Source: Vicugna pacos
Lineage: Eukaryota; Chordata; Mammalia; Artiodactyla; Camelidae
Length of the DNA: 64,000 nt
Assembly: GCF_048564905.1 (NCBI RefSeq)
Contig: NC_132989.1
Location: 109,532,257 to 109,596,256, forward strand
Reading direction: 5' to 3'
Numbering within the stretch: position 1 is the stretch's first letter; each line of letters starts with the position of its first letter. Below, in pieces: positions 46,330-59,564 of the stretch. The notes below the pieces were generated by a model. It had not been told where the DNA came from and did not search any database. It saw nothing but the letters and a program-made list of their open reading frames with translations. Position numbers and translations under genes: made by a program.

Positions 46330-48155
46330 TGAAATTACACACGCCTTATACATCCAGCAAAACCCCTCAAGCATAAACACGGTTGGCAATGCTGCTCTCT
46401 ATCCAACTGCTACATGAAAGTTTGTTTATTTGATCAATGGCCAAAACCCCCATTAGGGGTTGTTAGCATATTCAAAGTGTGCCTGTTGGATCTGGTAAAA
46501 TAAAATTTTATTCTTTACTGAATTTCTTTCCAAGTGGGCTAAAGGTCCAAATGAGGGCAACTAAATTAACAATTAGGTATCAAATATACAAACACCAAAG
46601 CAAGCGAAGACTAATAACACACTGAGGTGGGTAAGTGTTGTCAGTAACAGGTGAACACACACACGTCTAATCCTGAACCACAGTATGGACAAGTTAGCGG
46701 GTCGATCGTTTGTTATTGGGGAATGCTGTTAACCCAGGAACATCAGCAAAAAAGTTTGATTCCAATCACACATTCCTTCAGGCTCTCTGTTAGAGGGTGC
46801 CAGGTTTTCCCAATGTCTGAAGAAAAGAAGAATATTCATTAAATGGGGATCCTATTAGAGGGGGATTTTAAGTCTATTTTAATTTTAAAATGCCATATAT
46901 AAAACTACAAAACTAAGTTGCTTCTCTCTTCTTGCTCCCAGGGCCCAGGCTGATGTTGCAAAAGCAGATATTTAAAACAAAGCAGATATTCCATTGCTAT
47001 TTATTGATAATATGGAGGAAGGTAAAGGGAGAAATAGGAAAGATCAATCAATAAGTGATCAAAAGATGAATCAACGGGGTCCTATGATTTCTAACATTCT
47101 TGAGATTCCAAGAAATCAGTTGCAAAACTGACTGCCTTTATCAATTCCAGATTATGTGCATTTGAATTCATTCCTGCGGATTTCAGCCGCAGACTTCTGA
47201 TATGAAATCCACAAGGAAGCACGTGAACCCATGTGGGGCCTCGGCCCCTTGCTTCCTGTTTCTCTGGGGTACCTTGTTTCCGAGTGACTGTTGGTGCACC
47301 ATGAGAGCTTGATTTAATATTAAATGTCCACACCAAAGGAAAGAGAATTTCTTCTTCAATATCTCAGAATTAGATCAAGGGAGCAGCAGGTCATGTTTGT
47401 GTGTTGAATTCACTGTTATTTTCCTGATTGTTGTCTTGAGATAGTTTATCTTCTTTGATCCACAGTTCAAATGTCTGCATATACAGAATAATAATAATAG
47501 TTATCTCAAAGAATGATCTGGCTTAATCCCTGGCCCAGGTGCACATTAGTTTCTGGAAAGAAACTGAACACATATTGTGAAAGCTTATTAGCTCTTTCAG
47601 GCCAACAGGGAGCGATTCAATAGAGGAGTTCCCCAGCATGGAAGATGCTGAAGTAGAGAGAAAAGCAGAGTGAAATGAGGAGGAATCAAATCCAAGCCCC
47701 TGCTGTCCTTGACTGTGAGTGAAAAACAGTAGATTGTGTCAGCAGCTTTGCTTCGACTTTTTGTGCGCTCCTGGCGAAGACTGGAAGTACAGCCTAAGGG
47801 GTCAAGAGGAAGAAAGCAAAGGGAAGAGAGAACTCTCAGACTCATGTTTTGTTTTTCCTTTCAAGCTATTGAATATCCTAACTGGAACTTCCTCTACCTC
47901 AGTTTCCCAAAGCACCTAATAAATGGACACCAGGCCACTAAGCAGAATGCACAGCTGGGAAGCGGGGGTGGTCCAGGACAGAGACAGGGAACCAGCTATG
48001 TTAACGGAGCACCGACTTCACGCTGAGGTGGCGTGCTGGGCCCTTCTCCTGAGAGGCCGCGGTTCTCACAGGTTTATGCCCAGCCTGAGAAAAGTCAAGG
48101 ACACTTTTTAGTATTTGCTTCATGGCTAAGAGAGGCCAGATCTGGTTCGGGTGTC
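46330..48155. other. Unannotated intronic stretch
   Basis: No gene or clear repeat; 47080-47110 resembles a MIR-type tail. Several overlapping open frames at 47600-48110 on both strands have no motif. Confidence 0.4.
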
Positions 48156-48159
48156 TGGC

Positions 48160-48645
48160 CTTTTTTCCATTACTTTAAATTTAGACATATAACATAAAAT
48201 TTGCCATTTTAACTATTTTTCACATGTACAATTGAGTGGCATCCATGCCATTCACAATGTTGTACAACCATCACTGCAGTTTCCAAAACTGTTTCATTAC
48301 CTGACACAGAAATTCTGTACCATTATGCAATATCTCCCCATCCCCCCACCCCAGCCCCTGATAACCTCTAATCTGCTTTCCGTCTGGATGAATTAGCTTA
48401 TTCTAGATATTTCATATACGTAGAATCATGTAAAATTCATCCTTTCATGTCTGGCTTTTTTCACTTACAATGTTTTTAAGTTTCATCCAGGTTGTAGCCT
48501 GTATTAGTACTTCATTCTGTTTTATTGCTGAATAATATTCCATCGTGTGTAGGTACCATATTTGGGGGCATACCGATGGGCACTTGGGGTGTTTCCATCT
48601 TGTGTCTACTGTAGATAACACTGCTGTGACAGGATGCTGGCTTTG
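48160..48645 (-). mobile_element. Old L1 3'UTR, minus strand
   Basis: AATTTGCCATTTTAACTATT, CAATGTTGTACAACCATCAC, GCTGAATAATATTCCATCGT and ATAACACTGCTGTGA are antisense L1 3'UTR/ORF2-end text. Confidence 0.8.
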
Positions 48646-48649
48646 GCTG

Positions 48650-49450
48650 CTTGTGATTTTTAACCTTGAAACTTCGAGTGCTTGTCATTTCCAGTCAAGA
48701 TCAGATCCCTAGCGCCACGGTTGGAGCAGGTGAGTACAGGACAGAGTTCTTCCAGAGAGAACCAGAGGCAATGCCACTGAGAGTCAGCAGCTCCTCCAGA
48801 GACATTTCCTCACAATCCCACTGCAGCTTCGGGGTGGGCTGCCAACACCCCCATCCCAGATGCTGAAGGGGCAGCACAGGGCTCTGGGAATCCAAACACA
48901 CACCTGCTGCCAAGCTCGGCTCTTCGGAAGCCTACAGGGCTGTGACTGGAGCTGGACACCCAGAGGATGCTTCCCTGGACATTCCCTTTCTCCCCTCCAT
49001 GAAGATGGTCCATGTTCTCTCTAAGAAGGGCAAGAGCTTCAGCCTCAAGGAAGACGGCGCAGGAGGGGGTGTTCCCGCTCCAACACCACACAAGCAAAAC
49101 CGTGAAACACCAGCGCAGCTTAACTGCGCACACAGGACCCTGCAAGGGAGCCAACCACTTACATGGTTTCAGCTTACAAACCAAAGGCTAAAGAAAGAAT
49201 TGAATAGAAATGATTTAAGTTGATCAGCGGTCATTCCACATCAGAGTGTCACTCTCTTTACCTTGATGAACAAAGACGGCATTAAACAAAAATCTCAATT
49301 AAAGCCCATCTTATCTACATGACTCTTGGAGGCTGTGATGACTAAAAAGAAAAAGAAGGAAGGCACATGATCTCAACACAGCCCTCTTAAACAAATCCAC
49401 CTAAGGTGGCAGGAGGTCTGCAAGTGGGACTAAAGCAGGAGATGCTGCCC
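48650..49450. other. Unannotated, relatively GC-rich stretch
   Basis: Overlapping open frames up to 124 codons exist on the minus strand at 48810-49184, without recognisable domains or splice-like edges. Not CpG-rich enough for a promoter island. Confidence 0.4.
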
Positions 49451-49454
49451 TGGA

Positions 49455-49690
49455 GGGCGTGGAGCCAAAGGCAGACTGCTTGGACCCACATCTTGGCTGG
49501 CTGAGATGAAGGAATTTCCATACTTTCTGAGAATCTCAGTTTCTCCATCTGTAAAACGTGTCAGTAAATATACATTTTACAGCAAGAATAAAATGAGGTA
49601 AATAAGTCAGTTGCTTATTATGTAAGTTGTTCACTGGGCAAATACATATAATAGATACATAACAGACGTTAGCTATTAACTCTCCTCCCT
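49455..49690 (+). mobile_element. MIR SINE
   Basis: AGACTGCTTGGACCCACATC, GAATCTCAGTTTCTCCATCT, GTAAAACGTGTCAGTAAATA match MIR. Confidence 0.6.
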
Positions 49691-49699
49691 ATTTTTATT

Positions 49700-49805
49700 C
49701 TTCATCAATAATTCAATTTAATTCAACAACTACTTGCTAAACCTACTGCATGTGAAGGATTGTAGTTAGCACTAGGAAAAACAAGACACAATCTGTATCA
49801 CACAC
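49700..49805 (-). mobile_element. L2 LINE 3' end, minus strand
   Basis: ATTCAACAACTACTTGCTAA then CTGCATGTGAAGGATTGTAG is the antisense L2 terminus. Confidence 0.5.
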
Positions 49806-50019
49806 AAATAGAACTGAACATAAATGCAGTATGTTTTTAAGTTTTTAAATAGGACCATTAAGTGATGTTCCCAAATACTGATTCACAAAACCTCATTGCT
49901 CTTCAGTGTGACTGCTTTTTTTTAATAATGACACTAAAAATATGTAGGTTGATTGCAAACAATCATGTCTCTGTTCTCAACTGGACCCTCACCCTATGAG
50001 GGGAGATTCCACACCTATT

Positions 50020-50102
50020 CCATCCATTGCTCTCCCCTCCAAAGCAAGCACTGTGCTGGGCATATTATGGGCACTCAGTACATGTGTGTTGAGTGGGTTA
50101 TA
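50020..50102 (+). mobile_element. L2 LINE 3' tip
   Basis: GCACTGTGCTGGGCATATTA followed by GGGCACTCAGTACATGTGTG resembles the L2 end. Confidence 0.5.
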
Positions 50103-50299
50103 AACTGGTAGTTTATTCCTAATAGAATAGCCCTGTTCCCATAATGTTTCCTAAAAAGCACTACCCCATCCTTACGGCACCACTTAAATCTGGGTTACCC
50201 CAAAAGAGAGTCTTTACATACTGGTTATGTGTTGAGCTTGCAAAGCAGAACTTACAAAATTCATACAGCTTCCCGGTGGTGCCCTACTACACAGTTCTC

Positions 50300-50742
50300 T
50301 GCATTCGTTTCCTGGGGCTGCTGTAACAGATGACCACTAACTAGATGGCTTAAAATAATTGTCTCACAGGCTTGGTAGCTACAAGTCTGAAATCAAGGTG
50401 CGAGCAGGGCCCTGCTGCCTCTAAGGGCTCCAGGGAGAACCTGTTCCATAACTCTCTCCTGGCTTCGGGCAGTTGCCAGCAAGCCTTGGCATTCCTTGGT
50501 TTGTGGGAGCATCCCTCCAGTCTCTGCTGGCCATCACATGGCCGGCTTCCCTCTGTATGCCTCTGTACCCCTTCCTACAAGGATGCCAGCCTTTTTGAAT
50601 TAAGGGCCCACTCTAGTCCAGGGTGCCCTCATCTTAATTACATCTGCAGCAACCCTATTTCCAAACAAGGTCACGTTCTGACATTTCAGGAAGGGCATGA
50701 ATTGGAAAGGATGGGGGAGGACACTGTTCAACCCAGTGGATT
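50300..50742 (-). mobile_element. MaLR/MLT1-type LTR fossil, minus strand
   Basis: Antisense of the 19539 LTR type: TTCCTGGGGCTGCTGTAACA, ACTAGATGGCTTAAAATAAT, CATCACATGGCCGGCTTCCC, GCAACCCTATTTCCAAACAA, GGACACTGTTCAACCCAGTG. The 168-codon plus-strand frame at 50372-50878 is its antisense shadow, not a gene. Confidence 0.75.
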
Positions 50743-53700
50743 CTCCAACACCGTCTTCTGCAGAATCAAACAGAAAGCAGAAAATCCTACCCTGAGTCTA
50801 TCACAGGAGCATCTACTCAAGTCTCCTCGCATGGCAGCATTATTAGGAGGGAAAAGAAAGATCAGCCGGAAGATTTAATGCATCATGGATGCAAAAGTCC
50901 TAAAAGAGTCTTCCAGCACGTGAAAAAGCAAGCCGTCGGCACACCATCATGGGTGGTATTACGCTGAAAAGGCCAGGTAACATTTCACTAGACGCACCAA
51001 GGCGGAGCCTGCTCCCGGAGGCTCACACCCACTTAAGGGCCTTCCGGCAATTCTGTAAGACTTAACCCAGATGTCAGCTGACACCAGGACAGAGGCTGCT
51101 CTGCTGCGGACAGATGGTGCTTCACAGCTGGGTTCTGAGCAGAGTAACGGGAGGTTCAGACCATGGATGGGCTACAGGATCAGTGCATCAGCACGAAAAT
51201 TCTCATTGTACTTTAAGTCATTCAAAAGACAGTTTTATGCTCATAACAATATCACTTCAATTTGCAGCAGTGATTTTCCTCCAAAGTTCCAAAGGGCTGC
51301 GGTGGCCCAAGACCACACCTTGCTTAATCCAGACAGACAGGGAAGGACAAGAGTTCTTTCTGAAGTTCAAGGCGGTTCCAGCAGGATCCGAGGGCAAGTT
51401 CAAAGCCACTTGCTCACTGCTGGCATCAAGAGCTTTTGATGTCAATAAAGTCACAACTGCCTCTTCCGATTCACTCACTCATTCATCCAACACCCCATGT
51501 GCCAGACACCATGTTCGACACAGTTCCGTGAACAAGCCATCTTGGTGATAGAGGTTACTTTACCGCAGGATCCTGAGGGCAGGGAAAGAGTGTAGAATTC
51601 ACCAACTTCACCTTTCAACACTGAGTGTCATGAAGGGACAGGCAGCAACATTTTGTGGCTTCAAACCTAGTCTATGTCTGACAGTTACAGATCTTTGTAT
51701 CCTACAGCCAATCACTGACCTCAAGGATTTTATACAAAGTATGTTTATCAGTGACAACCTATCCAAATAAGTGGAAAGTCTGAATACTAAATTCTTAAAA
51801 AGTATTGACGCTCCTTTTTGTATATACAAGCAGTAAGTCGACCAACAGTGAAAGGGAAAAAAAAGGCCATGTCTTTCAGATCTTAAATCTTATTAACACA
51901 AGACAATCTTAGAATCTTACTATGTTTCCCATCCCACATGGCCCATTTAAGAAGGAGTCGCGGGCAAAATGCTATTGTCAAAATTCTGCATAAGGGAACT
52001 ACAAAAGATCCAAACCAGCCCTGCTTGGCAAAGATTACAACAAACAAGCTTCTTATCACAGAGAAGACACAGGCACTAAATACTGTTAAGAAAGCACTTA
52101 AGAAACCAGAATTCATAGCTTGGATCCACATTTTCTTCCTGACCAGCTGAGAAGCCCTGAGGAAGCTACTCAAGACTTTTCAGCAACAATCAATGCTGGC
52201 ACCTGACTGGGGAGAAAGACCTTGGAGGAGGTCATCTTCAAGATCCCTTTCCACTCATAGATTCTTTACTCCTCCTTGACTCAAAAAGTTATCAACCCGC
52301 TAGCAATACTACAACCTGCTTTACAACCACAAACCAAGATCCTAAGAGTTAAAGGTTAAGTGGACGAGATGGAGTTGTTAACTAATTTCCTCCTTCCTCT
52401 ACTGAACAGAAGTTAAACGTATATAAATAAATGCCTGGCATTAATGAAATACATGTATACATACACAAATGTATATGCATGTACACACATATCTGCATCA
52501 CCAAATCACAGCTGGATTATTTTACTGCACAGCTGACACAGCTGTGTCTCCTCTGTGGCGTATGACCTCTGACCTTGCCTGTCCGATGTGATCTTAGTCC
52601 CCCCCCAAATGAAAGACCCAATTTTATTACCTGCCATGCTCCCTAACAGTATCACTATTCTCCTCCTTTATCTCTTCCACTCTCCTTGGGTTGGGAGGAG
52701 GTCTCCTTGGAACAACAGTGGGAAGCCACAATTCTGTTTCATAGGAGTAGAGGTAATCATCCCTGCCAACAGGCATCTCTGAGCACAAAGCAACTGAGAA
52801 AACATGAATGGCAGCAACAGAGGACCTCATAGAGAGCCGCAGTCCTCCTAAACCAGAACTCAAAGGAAGGAAAGACTAAAGCAGTGCGCTGAGCGCAGTG
52901 ATTGTCCTGTCCATCCCATCCCCCTGACTTTGTGTGGCTCTCTCATGGTTGGGTGACAGCGAATTCACCTCCAGCTCCAGCAGAGAGTGCTGCCCGTCCT
53001 AAGCCTCTCAACACGAGCCCATCCTCACTGCCCCGTGACTGACCAGGCAGAAGAGAGAGGCAGTTAAATGGCCAAAGTTGTTCGATGGTAGGGAAAAGAC
53101 GCTCTCTCACTGTCTCTGGATAATACCCTGGAAGTTGTTAGCAGCCACACTGTATAAAAAGGAGAGTCCACCCTACCATGAAGACGCACACAGAAAAGCT
53201 GAAAGGCAGAAAGAAATCAGGTGAACATCACCAACACATACCCCAGTTCAAACTGGTCCTGACCCCCACTCTGCTACTGGATTTCTGTTTTGTGAACTAA
53301 TTAAGGACAAAGGAAGAGTTCTGTCCGCTGCTGCTGCACCTGGTGATGAATGTTGCAGCTGCAGAAACGTATGCTTAACAAAGATACAACTTAGAATTCA
53401 AGGAAACAAAATTCGTCCTAAAGGTAAGATACTTTTTCCATGTGAAAGCAGCACTTTCTTCCTGTAGAGACTGACTCTGTAAAAGGTGAAATAAGTTTAA
53501 AGTAATAATTTTAACAGTGATGAATTGCAATGTTTAAAAAAAACACACACAACCAAGTAAAAATAAGAATCTGTATATACAGCACATGATAAATCTGATA
53601 AGGCTCCCAGACTCTGGAAAATAGTTTAATTTGCTCTGGGCAATGAACAGATGACTTGGTAGGTCTTTCTTCTTTTAAAAACTTTAATTCAGCTTCCACC

Positions 53701-54380
53701 TATAATCTATGTTGTATTTTTCAAAGCTTTATGCATTAAAAAGAATCGCTCTCCCTAAATTTTGCATTTACAGCCCTTTTATCATATAAATTGGGGTCAT
53801 AACCTAACTTAAGGTTTGCAGAGGCCAGTGAAGGGAAAGGTCTGGCTTCCATAAAACGAGATACATTAAGCAAAATAAATCTTGCCTGAAACTGGAATAG
53901 TTCTTGAATATAGCAACTTAGGAGCTAATCTCTCCTCCCTTTTGAAAATATAATAGCTTTGCCTTTTAGCCAGAAGAGATCAAATACTCCACCAATAGCT
54001 GTTGCTTCTTTCCTCATTCTCACTCTTGATGAACAGATACTTGGTTAATAACTATAAAATCCCCTAGGATGCTTTTCCCAAACTCTTGTAGCAGAAAGGC
54101 ATTGCTTCATCCATGAAGGTGGCAGTGACATTCTGACTATCCCATTTTGTCTGAAGGAAGACCAGGTTACAGGCATCTAACGTTTCAGGCTACGCATCAA
54201 TGTCTTCCTCAACTCCAGGCCCTCTTCAGTCACCTTCTTGGAAAATTACTATACACATCCCAAAAATCGAGCTGCATTGGATGAATACATTTTGTAGGCT
54301 CAGATTCTAGGGTGTGCTTACAATGTATGTCCATAAAGACTTTACTGAAATGCTATTTACAGGGCTTTAACTCAAGGAAA
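50743..54380. other. Mostly unannotated intronic stretch
   Basis: No gene. 51465-51560 (CACTCATTCATCCAACACCC) looks like an antisense L2 tip and 52200-52262 (TTCCACTCATAGATTCT) like a MIR tail. Open frames at 51071-51548 and 51883-52173 lack motifs or splice-like borders. Confidence 0.4.
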
Positions 54381-54381
54381 T

Positions 54382-55240
54382 AGAAAGTAAAAAAAGTTTA
54401 GATTCCACATATGAGTGATATCACATCATATTTTCCTTTCTCTTTCTGGCTTACTTCACTTAGAATGATGATCTCTAGGTCCATCCATGTTGCTGCAAAT
54501 GGCATTATCTTATTCTTTTTTATGACTGAGTAGTATTCCATTGTATAAATATACCACATCTTTTTTATCCAGTCATCTGTTGATGGACATTTAGGTTGCT
54601 TCCATGTCTTGGCAATTGTAAATAGTGCTGATTTGAATATTGGGGTGCATGTATCTTTTCCAATTAGAGCTCCCTCCAGATATATGCCCAGGAGTGGGAC
54701 TGGTGGATCAGATGGTAGTCTATTTTTAGTTTTTTGAGGAATCTCCATACTGTTTTCCATAACAGTTGCACCAAATTGCATTCCCACTAGCAGTATAGGA
54801 GGTTTCCCTTTTCTCCACAGCCTCTCCAGCATTTATCATTCATGGAGTTTTGAATGATGGCCATTCTGACTGGTATAAGGTGATACCTCATTGTAGTTTT
54901 TATTTGCATTTCTTTGCTAATTAGCAATATTGAGCATTTTTTCATGTGCCTATTGGCCATTTATATGTCTTCATTGGAGAATTGCTTGTTTAGGTCTTCT
55001 GCCCATTTTGAGATTTGCAAATGTTACCCACTATATATAAAATAGATTTAAAAAAAATTTCTTCTGTATAGCACAGGGAACTATATTCAATATCTTGTAA
55101 TAACCTTTAATGAAAAAGATTATGAAAATGAATATATGTATGTATATGCATGACTGGGACATTGTGCTGTACACCAGAAACTGATACATTGTAACTAACT
55201 GTACTTCAGTGTGTAAAAAAAAAAGAAGTAAAAATTTTAG
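54382..55240. mobile_element. Young L1 with inverted 5' part (twin priming)
   Basis: 54401-55009 is L1 ORF2 end in minus orientation (minus-strand frame 54398-54832 carries [19 protein letters not shown] and YTMEYYSVIK); 55010-55223 is the 3'UTR in plus orientation (GGGAACTATATTCAATATCT to CTGTACTTCAGTGTGTAAAA). About 150 bp of 3'UTR is missing between them. Flanks AGAAAGTAAAAAAAGTTTA (54382) and AGAAGTAAAAATTTTAG (55224) look like the target duplication. Confidence 0.88.
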
Positions 55241-55394
55241 GCATTTGTGATGATGTTTTGTCTCAATGTGATGCTATCTAGGGAAGTGTTTTCAGATGTA
55301 TGGTTTGAGACACCCAGAAAAATCTTGCCTGCCTCAAGATTTCTATCTTTTATAATAAAGAGATGGAATTAAATATTTTGGCCTATGTGTATTC

Positions 55395-55700
55395 CCCCTG
55401 CCCTTGTCACCCCTCCACCCCATCACTCCATCCTTCCCAAATGTCACCAACACTGATACATCACCAGATCATGTCACCAGCCCAGTTTAAAACCCCCTAA
55501 CAGTTTCCTGTTGGGTTCTGGCCTAAGCCAATCTTTCTCTTATGGCCCATATGACTCAGGGACACAAAGCCACTGCTCTCCTCCTGGAATGCACTCTGAG
55601 GGTCCCCAGAAAAGGACTCTGTCTGTCAAGATCACTGCTACCCACAGGACCAGCTGCTTGTAGACACTCAATAAAGACTTGTTGAATGAACAAGGTAATA
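55395..55700 (+). mobile_element. L2 LINE fragment with 3' end
   Basis: AAACCCCCTAACAGTTTCCT, GGAATGCACTCTGAGGGTCC and the terminal CTCAATAAAGACTTGTTGAA match L2 in sense. Confidence 0.6.
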
Positions 55701-56309
55701 GTTATCAAGTAAACACAGACTTTGCCTGTTTACTTTATTCAAATGACAAAACTTGTATCTTCAAATACAGAAAAATAAACAACACAGATCATCAATAGGA
55801 GACAATGATTTAGTAAAGAGCCTGAATGCTGAACGCCTAAGAGAAATGCCACTTGTATACTTTAAATTCATAGGACAAAGTACTTAAAGTAATTTATTTC
55901 CAAGTAGAAATCTGATAGTGGTTAAGAGAAAAGCAGATACAGAAACAGACCAGAAAATAAAGTTAGCTAGGAGGAGGAGATGCTTTTTTTTTTTTTGAAA
56001 AGTCCCCATTTTATTCTTACTTTCGAAGGCTGGCAAGTGCCTGGAGACCCTGGCACTTAAGCTTAACTCCTGAGTCTGTGCTTTGATTTACCACAGTAGT
56101 TGCCATCAAAAGAAGGTTTCATATATTTACAATATTTGACAGAAAGGAAACAATGCTGATTCATTTCAATGTTGTTTGTATAGTGCAATGTTTTTGAGGG
56201 CAAGTTGATTATGCTTTTATTTTACCACTTGGACATAGTAATCATTAAATGTGCACCAAAATTGCAAGAAGATTGAAATGGACCAGTCCTACACCATTCA
56301 TGGCATATA

Positions 56310-57120
56310 AAGGTGCATCAGTTAAGTCAGGGTGCTACAGATAGGACAGAAACTCCAGTGGAGCAGAATGGAGAGCCCAGAGATAAATTCATATGTAAAC
56401 AGTGAAGACAGAAAGGTAACCCTGAATGACGGTGAAAAGGGAAAAATGAACAACTGATAATGGGACAATTAGGTACCTATTATTTTTTTAAAAAATCATA
56501 TCTTCATCATACTCAAAAATAAAGTATAAAATTCAAAATACACAAATTCAAAAGAAAACAGAACTAAATATTTATCAAATGTCTAGAAGGCAGAAGTCTA
56601 TTAACCTAAAACTAACACTAGAAAGTGCCAAGAAAATTATCAAAAGATTCAACCACGAAAAAAATCTTAGATTTCTATATAACAAAAATAAACAAATAGC
56701 AACAAATGTAATTGATGCCAAACAACCCTTTAAGGAGAAAAAAAAAATCATAAGGAGCAAATGTCTTTATTGTCCAAAGAACTCACAGGCATCACTTGAA
56801 AGACCCTAAGACTAGAATATGAGCCACAATAGGCTATTCACCAAAGAAGAAACACAAACGCTGTAACAGAACTGGAAACACAGGCTAACTCACTCATAAA
56901 GAAAGGCAAAACAAAACAAGAAGATGCCACTTATAATCCACACACTTGCAAAATGGTTTGTTTTGGTGGGGAAACCCAATGCACGGCTGCAAGAATAAAT
57001 AGATACAAGCACTTTAAAGTGTCTGGAAACAGGCACATCAAAAGCCTTGATAGGATTTACATCCTTTTATCCCAGCAATTCCACTTCTCCTTAAATTAAC
57101 ATAAGCAGTCCGCTGCCTTC
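56310..57120 (+). mobile_element. Old L1 ORF2 remnant
   Basis: GAATGGAGAGCCCAGAGATA, ATAGGCTATTCACCAAAGAA, CACTTGCAAAATGGTTTGTT and TTTATCCCAGCAATTCCAC are ORF2 phrases in the right order, highly diverged. 55701-56309 is unannotated, with a T run at 55986-55996. Confidence 0.65.
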
Positions 57121-57204
57121 TTACCTAATGTATCCTGGAACTTGTCTTTGAAAGTAAACACATGCAAGTCAAGGAGCAGACCATGTTGTTAGGGGGCAGG
57201 ACTG

Positions 57205-57350
57205 GCTGTCTGTTTAATCTGTGGGCCCCAGAGCAAAACAAAAATGTGGAGCCCTTATTAAGAAACAATTAAGAATTTCAAGAGGGCAACTGCAGAACAC
57301 TAAACCAAGCATGGGGCCCTTTGGAACACTGGGCAGAAAACTCACAGAAC
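57205..57350. repeat. Probable old MER-type DNA transposon remnant
   Basis: CCCCAGAGCAAAACAAAAAT, AAGAATTTCAAGAGGGCAAC and AAACCAAGCATGGGGCCCT resemble a dispersed, probably hAT-like, mammalian repeat; exact family not recalled. 57360-58250 is otherwise unannotated; the 168-codon minus-strand frame at 57450-57956 has no motif. Confidence 0.4.
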
Positions 57351-58254
57351 TGGTCCCGTTAGAGGGAATTCTGTACCCAGACTGCTGGCGGTCGGGGGTA
57401 GATCATTCTCTTATTCTGGTCCACGGAAGCACTGCCCTTCTGATCCTGCTTAGTGGATGAAAGCCTTGGGATGGAGTAGGAAGAAAGGGTGTCCTCTTCT
57501 CGCTGGGGGAGAGAGGGGAGTAAGACCCTGGAGATGACACACTTGAGTAGACACTGGTACCAAAGCCTGGGCATTTCCTAGGGCAGCCCCCGGCATTCTC
57601 ATTTCTGCGTGGAACTTAGTCGGCATCTCGAATGGGAGTCTGGTCAATCTGCCTTCCCCCTGTGCCACAACAGAAGTCAGGTATTCAGCCTCACCAGCTT
57701 TGCTCACATCCATCCCAGCCCTCTCCAGCCACAGGACCGGGAGGGATGCCAGGGCAGCAGAGGGAATGACCTCGCCCCCGGAGCCTGATTTCATGGTGTC
57801 TCTGAAACCGAAGAGGGCCATCAGAATGGGATTAGGAAAAAATGAATAATCACTGAGACAGCTTGTATGTTGTGGAATAAATTCAGCGTACAAAAGATGG
57901 ATTAGGAATAGCGATATATAGTATGTAAAATTTCGTATCCGAAAGTTGACATCCATCTTTATTTTAGTTTGGGAAGAAACATATTTAAAAATACAGGCGT
58001 GAAGAATTAGTAACTCCTTCTGTAGACTTAGTTATCTAATTAAAAAAACAAAACAAGCTCTCTCACCACACGCACATCTTCACACTACACAAAATGAAAT
58101 GATTTATCTATCCACAAGCACTGGAATTTACTTTAAAATGCATCTGTCTTAGTTATTTCAAAAGCAACCCTCAGCCCATATTGGCATGACCATACATCCT
58201 GATTTGGCAGGTTTCATGCTGTTGAGACAAGAGCCCCTGTTCTCACAGACAAGT

Positions 58255-58370
58255 GCTTCATTCTAATCCCAACTTTGTATCTCAACAAACCACTTAATAT
58301 CACTGAGCTTCCGCTCTTTCTTCTGTCATGCAAGGTTAGGGCCGAGATGTTCCCCAAGCTCTCATAGCAT
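58255..58370 (+). mobile_element. MIR fragment
   Basis: AACAAACCACTTAATATCAC, TGAGCTTCCGCTCTTTCTTC resemble MIR core and tail. Confidence 0.45.
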
Positions 58371-58409
58371 CCAGTCCCTACTGAGCATGGTCTGCCATCT
58401 GGTTATTCC

Positions 58410-58545
58410 ACCAAATCCTCCTGGCCATCCCATGAGATAGGACCCATGTTACTATCCCCCTGGTCCACCCAGAGAAAACTAAGGCATGGATTGTGCATCC
58501 TTCCCAAGGCTTGTAGGTGAAAGCACCAGGCATCAGAGACCTCCG
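58410..58545 (-). mobile_element. MIR fragment, minus strand
   Basis: CATCCCATGAGATAGGACCC, TTACTATCCCCCTGGTCCAC, GTGCATCCTTCCCAAGGCTT: antisense MIR. Confidence 0.55.
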
Positions 58546-58614
58546 TCACCACACTACATTGTATCCTTAGATATTTATTATAGTCTCTTGGGGATAAGCC
58601 CAAATGCTGGGACA

Positions 58615-58808
58615 GTGCACTTGGATTTGAATTCCTTGTCACTTATCACCTCCTTGACTTTGAAATGATACTTAACTCTCTGTCTCAGTTTCCTTATTTA
58701 TAAAATGGGGTCCCAGAGCGCTGGGTCTTCCGTGAATTAATGCATATAAAGCATCTAGTTCTACGCTTGGCACAGAGTAAGCGCTCAGTAAATGTGACCA
58801 ATTAATAC
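58615..58808 (+). mobile_element. MIR SINE, well preserved
   Basis: CTGTCTCAGTTTCCTTATTT, TAAAGCATCTAGTTCTACGC, TTGGCACAGAGTAAGCGCTC, AGTAAATGTGACC: the complete MIR 3' half. Confidence 0.8.
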
Positions 58809-59560
58809 TGTTCTGAAAGTGTAAATTACTACAATTGTATAACACTTCAAAATCAAGGTTCTAGATCAGCACTTTGTCCAAGCAATTTATTTGGTAGTAA
58901 TAATCTGTTTAAAGAATCAGACTAGATCTTTCTTTCTACGTGGTTCTGTTCCTGTACTGACGGTTCAGATCTGCCTATAATTAATTCCCCCAACTCACCA
59001 CGGGCAGCGCTACCTCCTGCCTCGTTCTAACGCTTTTGCTCAGCTGGAACAGCATGTCTTCCCTTCCTAAATATGACCCTACTCCATGATCAATTCTCCC
59101 ACAACAGCTTTCTCCAGGTTTCAGGGACCCCTCCCCACTTGGAACGTTGCTACCAGTTACAGGCATTTGGCACGTAAAATGTAATCATCGCAACTGACTT
59201 TTATGGACGTCATGGGAATATATCAATTTGTTTTTATGGGGACTTCCTCACTGCATGGGCATCCCTATCTTTCTACCTGCCCTGGGATCACAGCCTCTCC
59301 TACCCTGCAGCTGGCAAAAAGACTACACCCTCAGGAGAAAGTTACTGCTTTGGTCTAGTTTCTAGACAATGCTCTAGGGAATCAGAAATGAAAACAACAA
59401 AGTCACAGTGGACTCCTTTTCACATGCAGGTGTATTTTTAACATGTAAAGACTGACCAAGATCACGTGCGCAGATCCAGGCAGGAGCGTGACAAAGTTAA
59501 TGAAGTTAGCGGTGGGGATGGACACGGAGCATGAGGGGAGAGACACAGCATTTCCACTGC
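58809..59560. other. Unannotated intronic stretch
   Basis: Nothing recognised. Confidence 0.4.
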
Positions 59561-59564
59561 AATC

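Noticed and set aside
50372-50878. 168-codon plus-strand open frame
   Set aside because: It lies mostly antisense to an MLT1-type LTR and has no domain signature.
51883-52173. 96-codon minus and 70-codon plus open frames
   Set aside because: No family motif, no splice-like edges; likely chance in AT-rich DNA.
57450-57956. 168-codon minus-strand open frame
   Set aside because: Proline/serine-rich translation without motif, no splice-like borders, moderately GC-rich DNA where chance frames are long.
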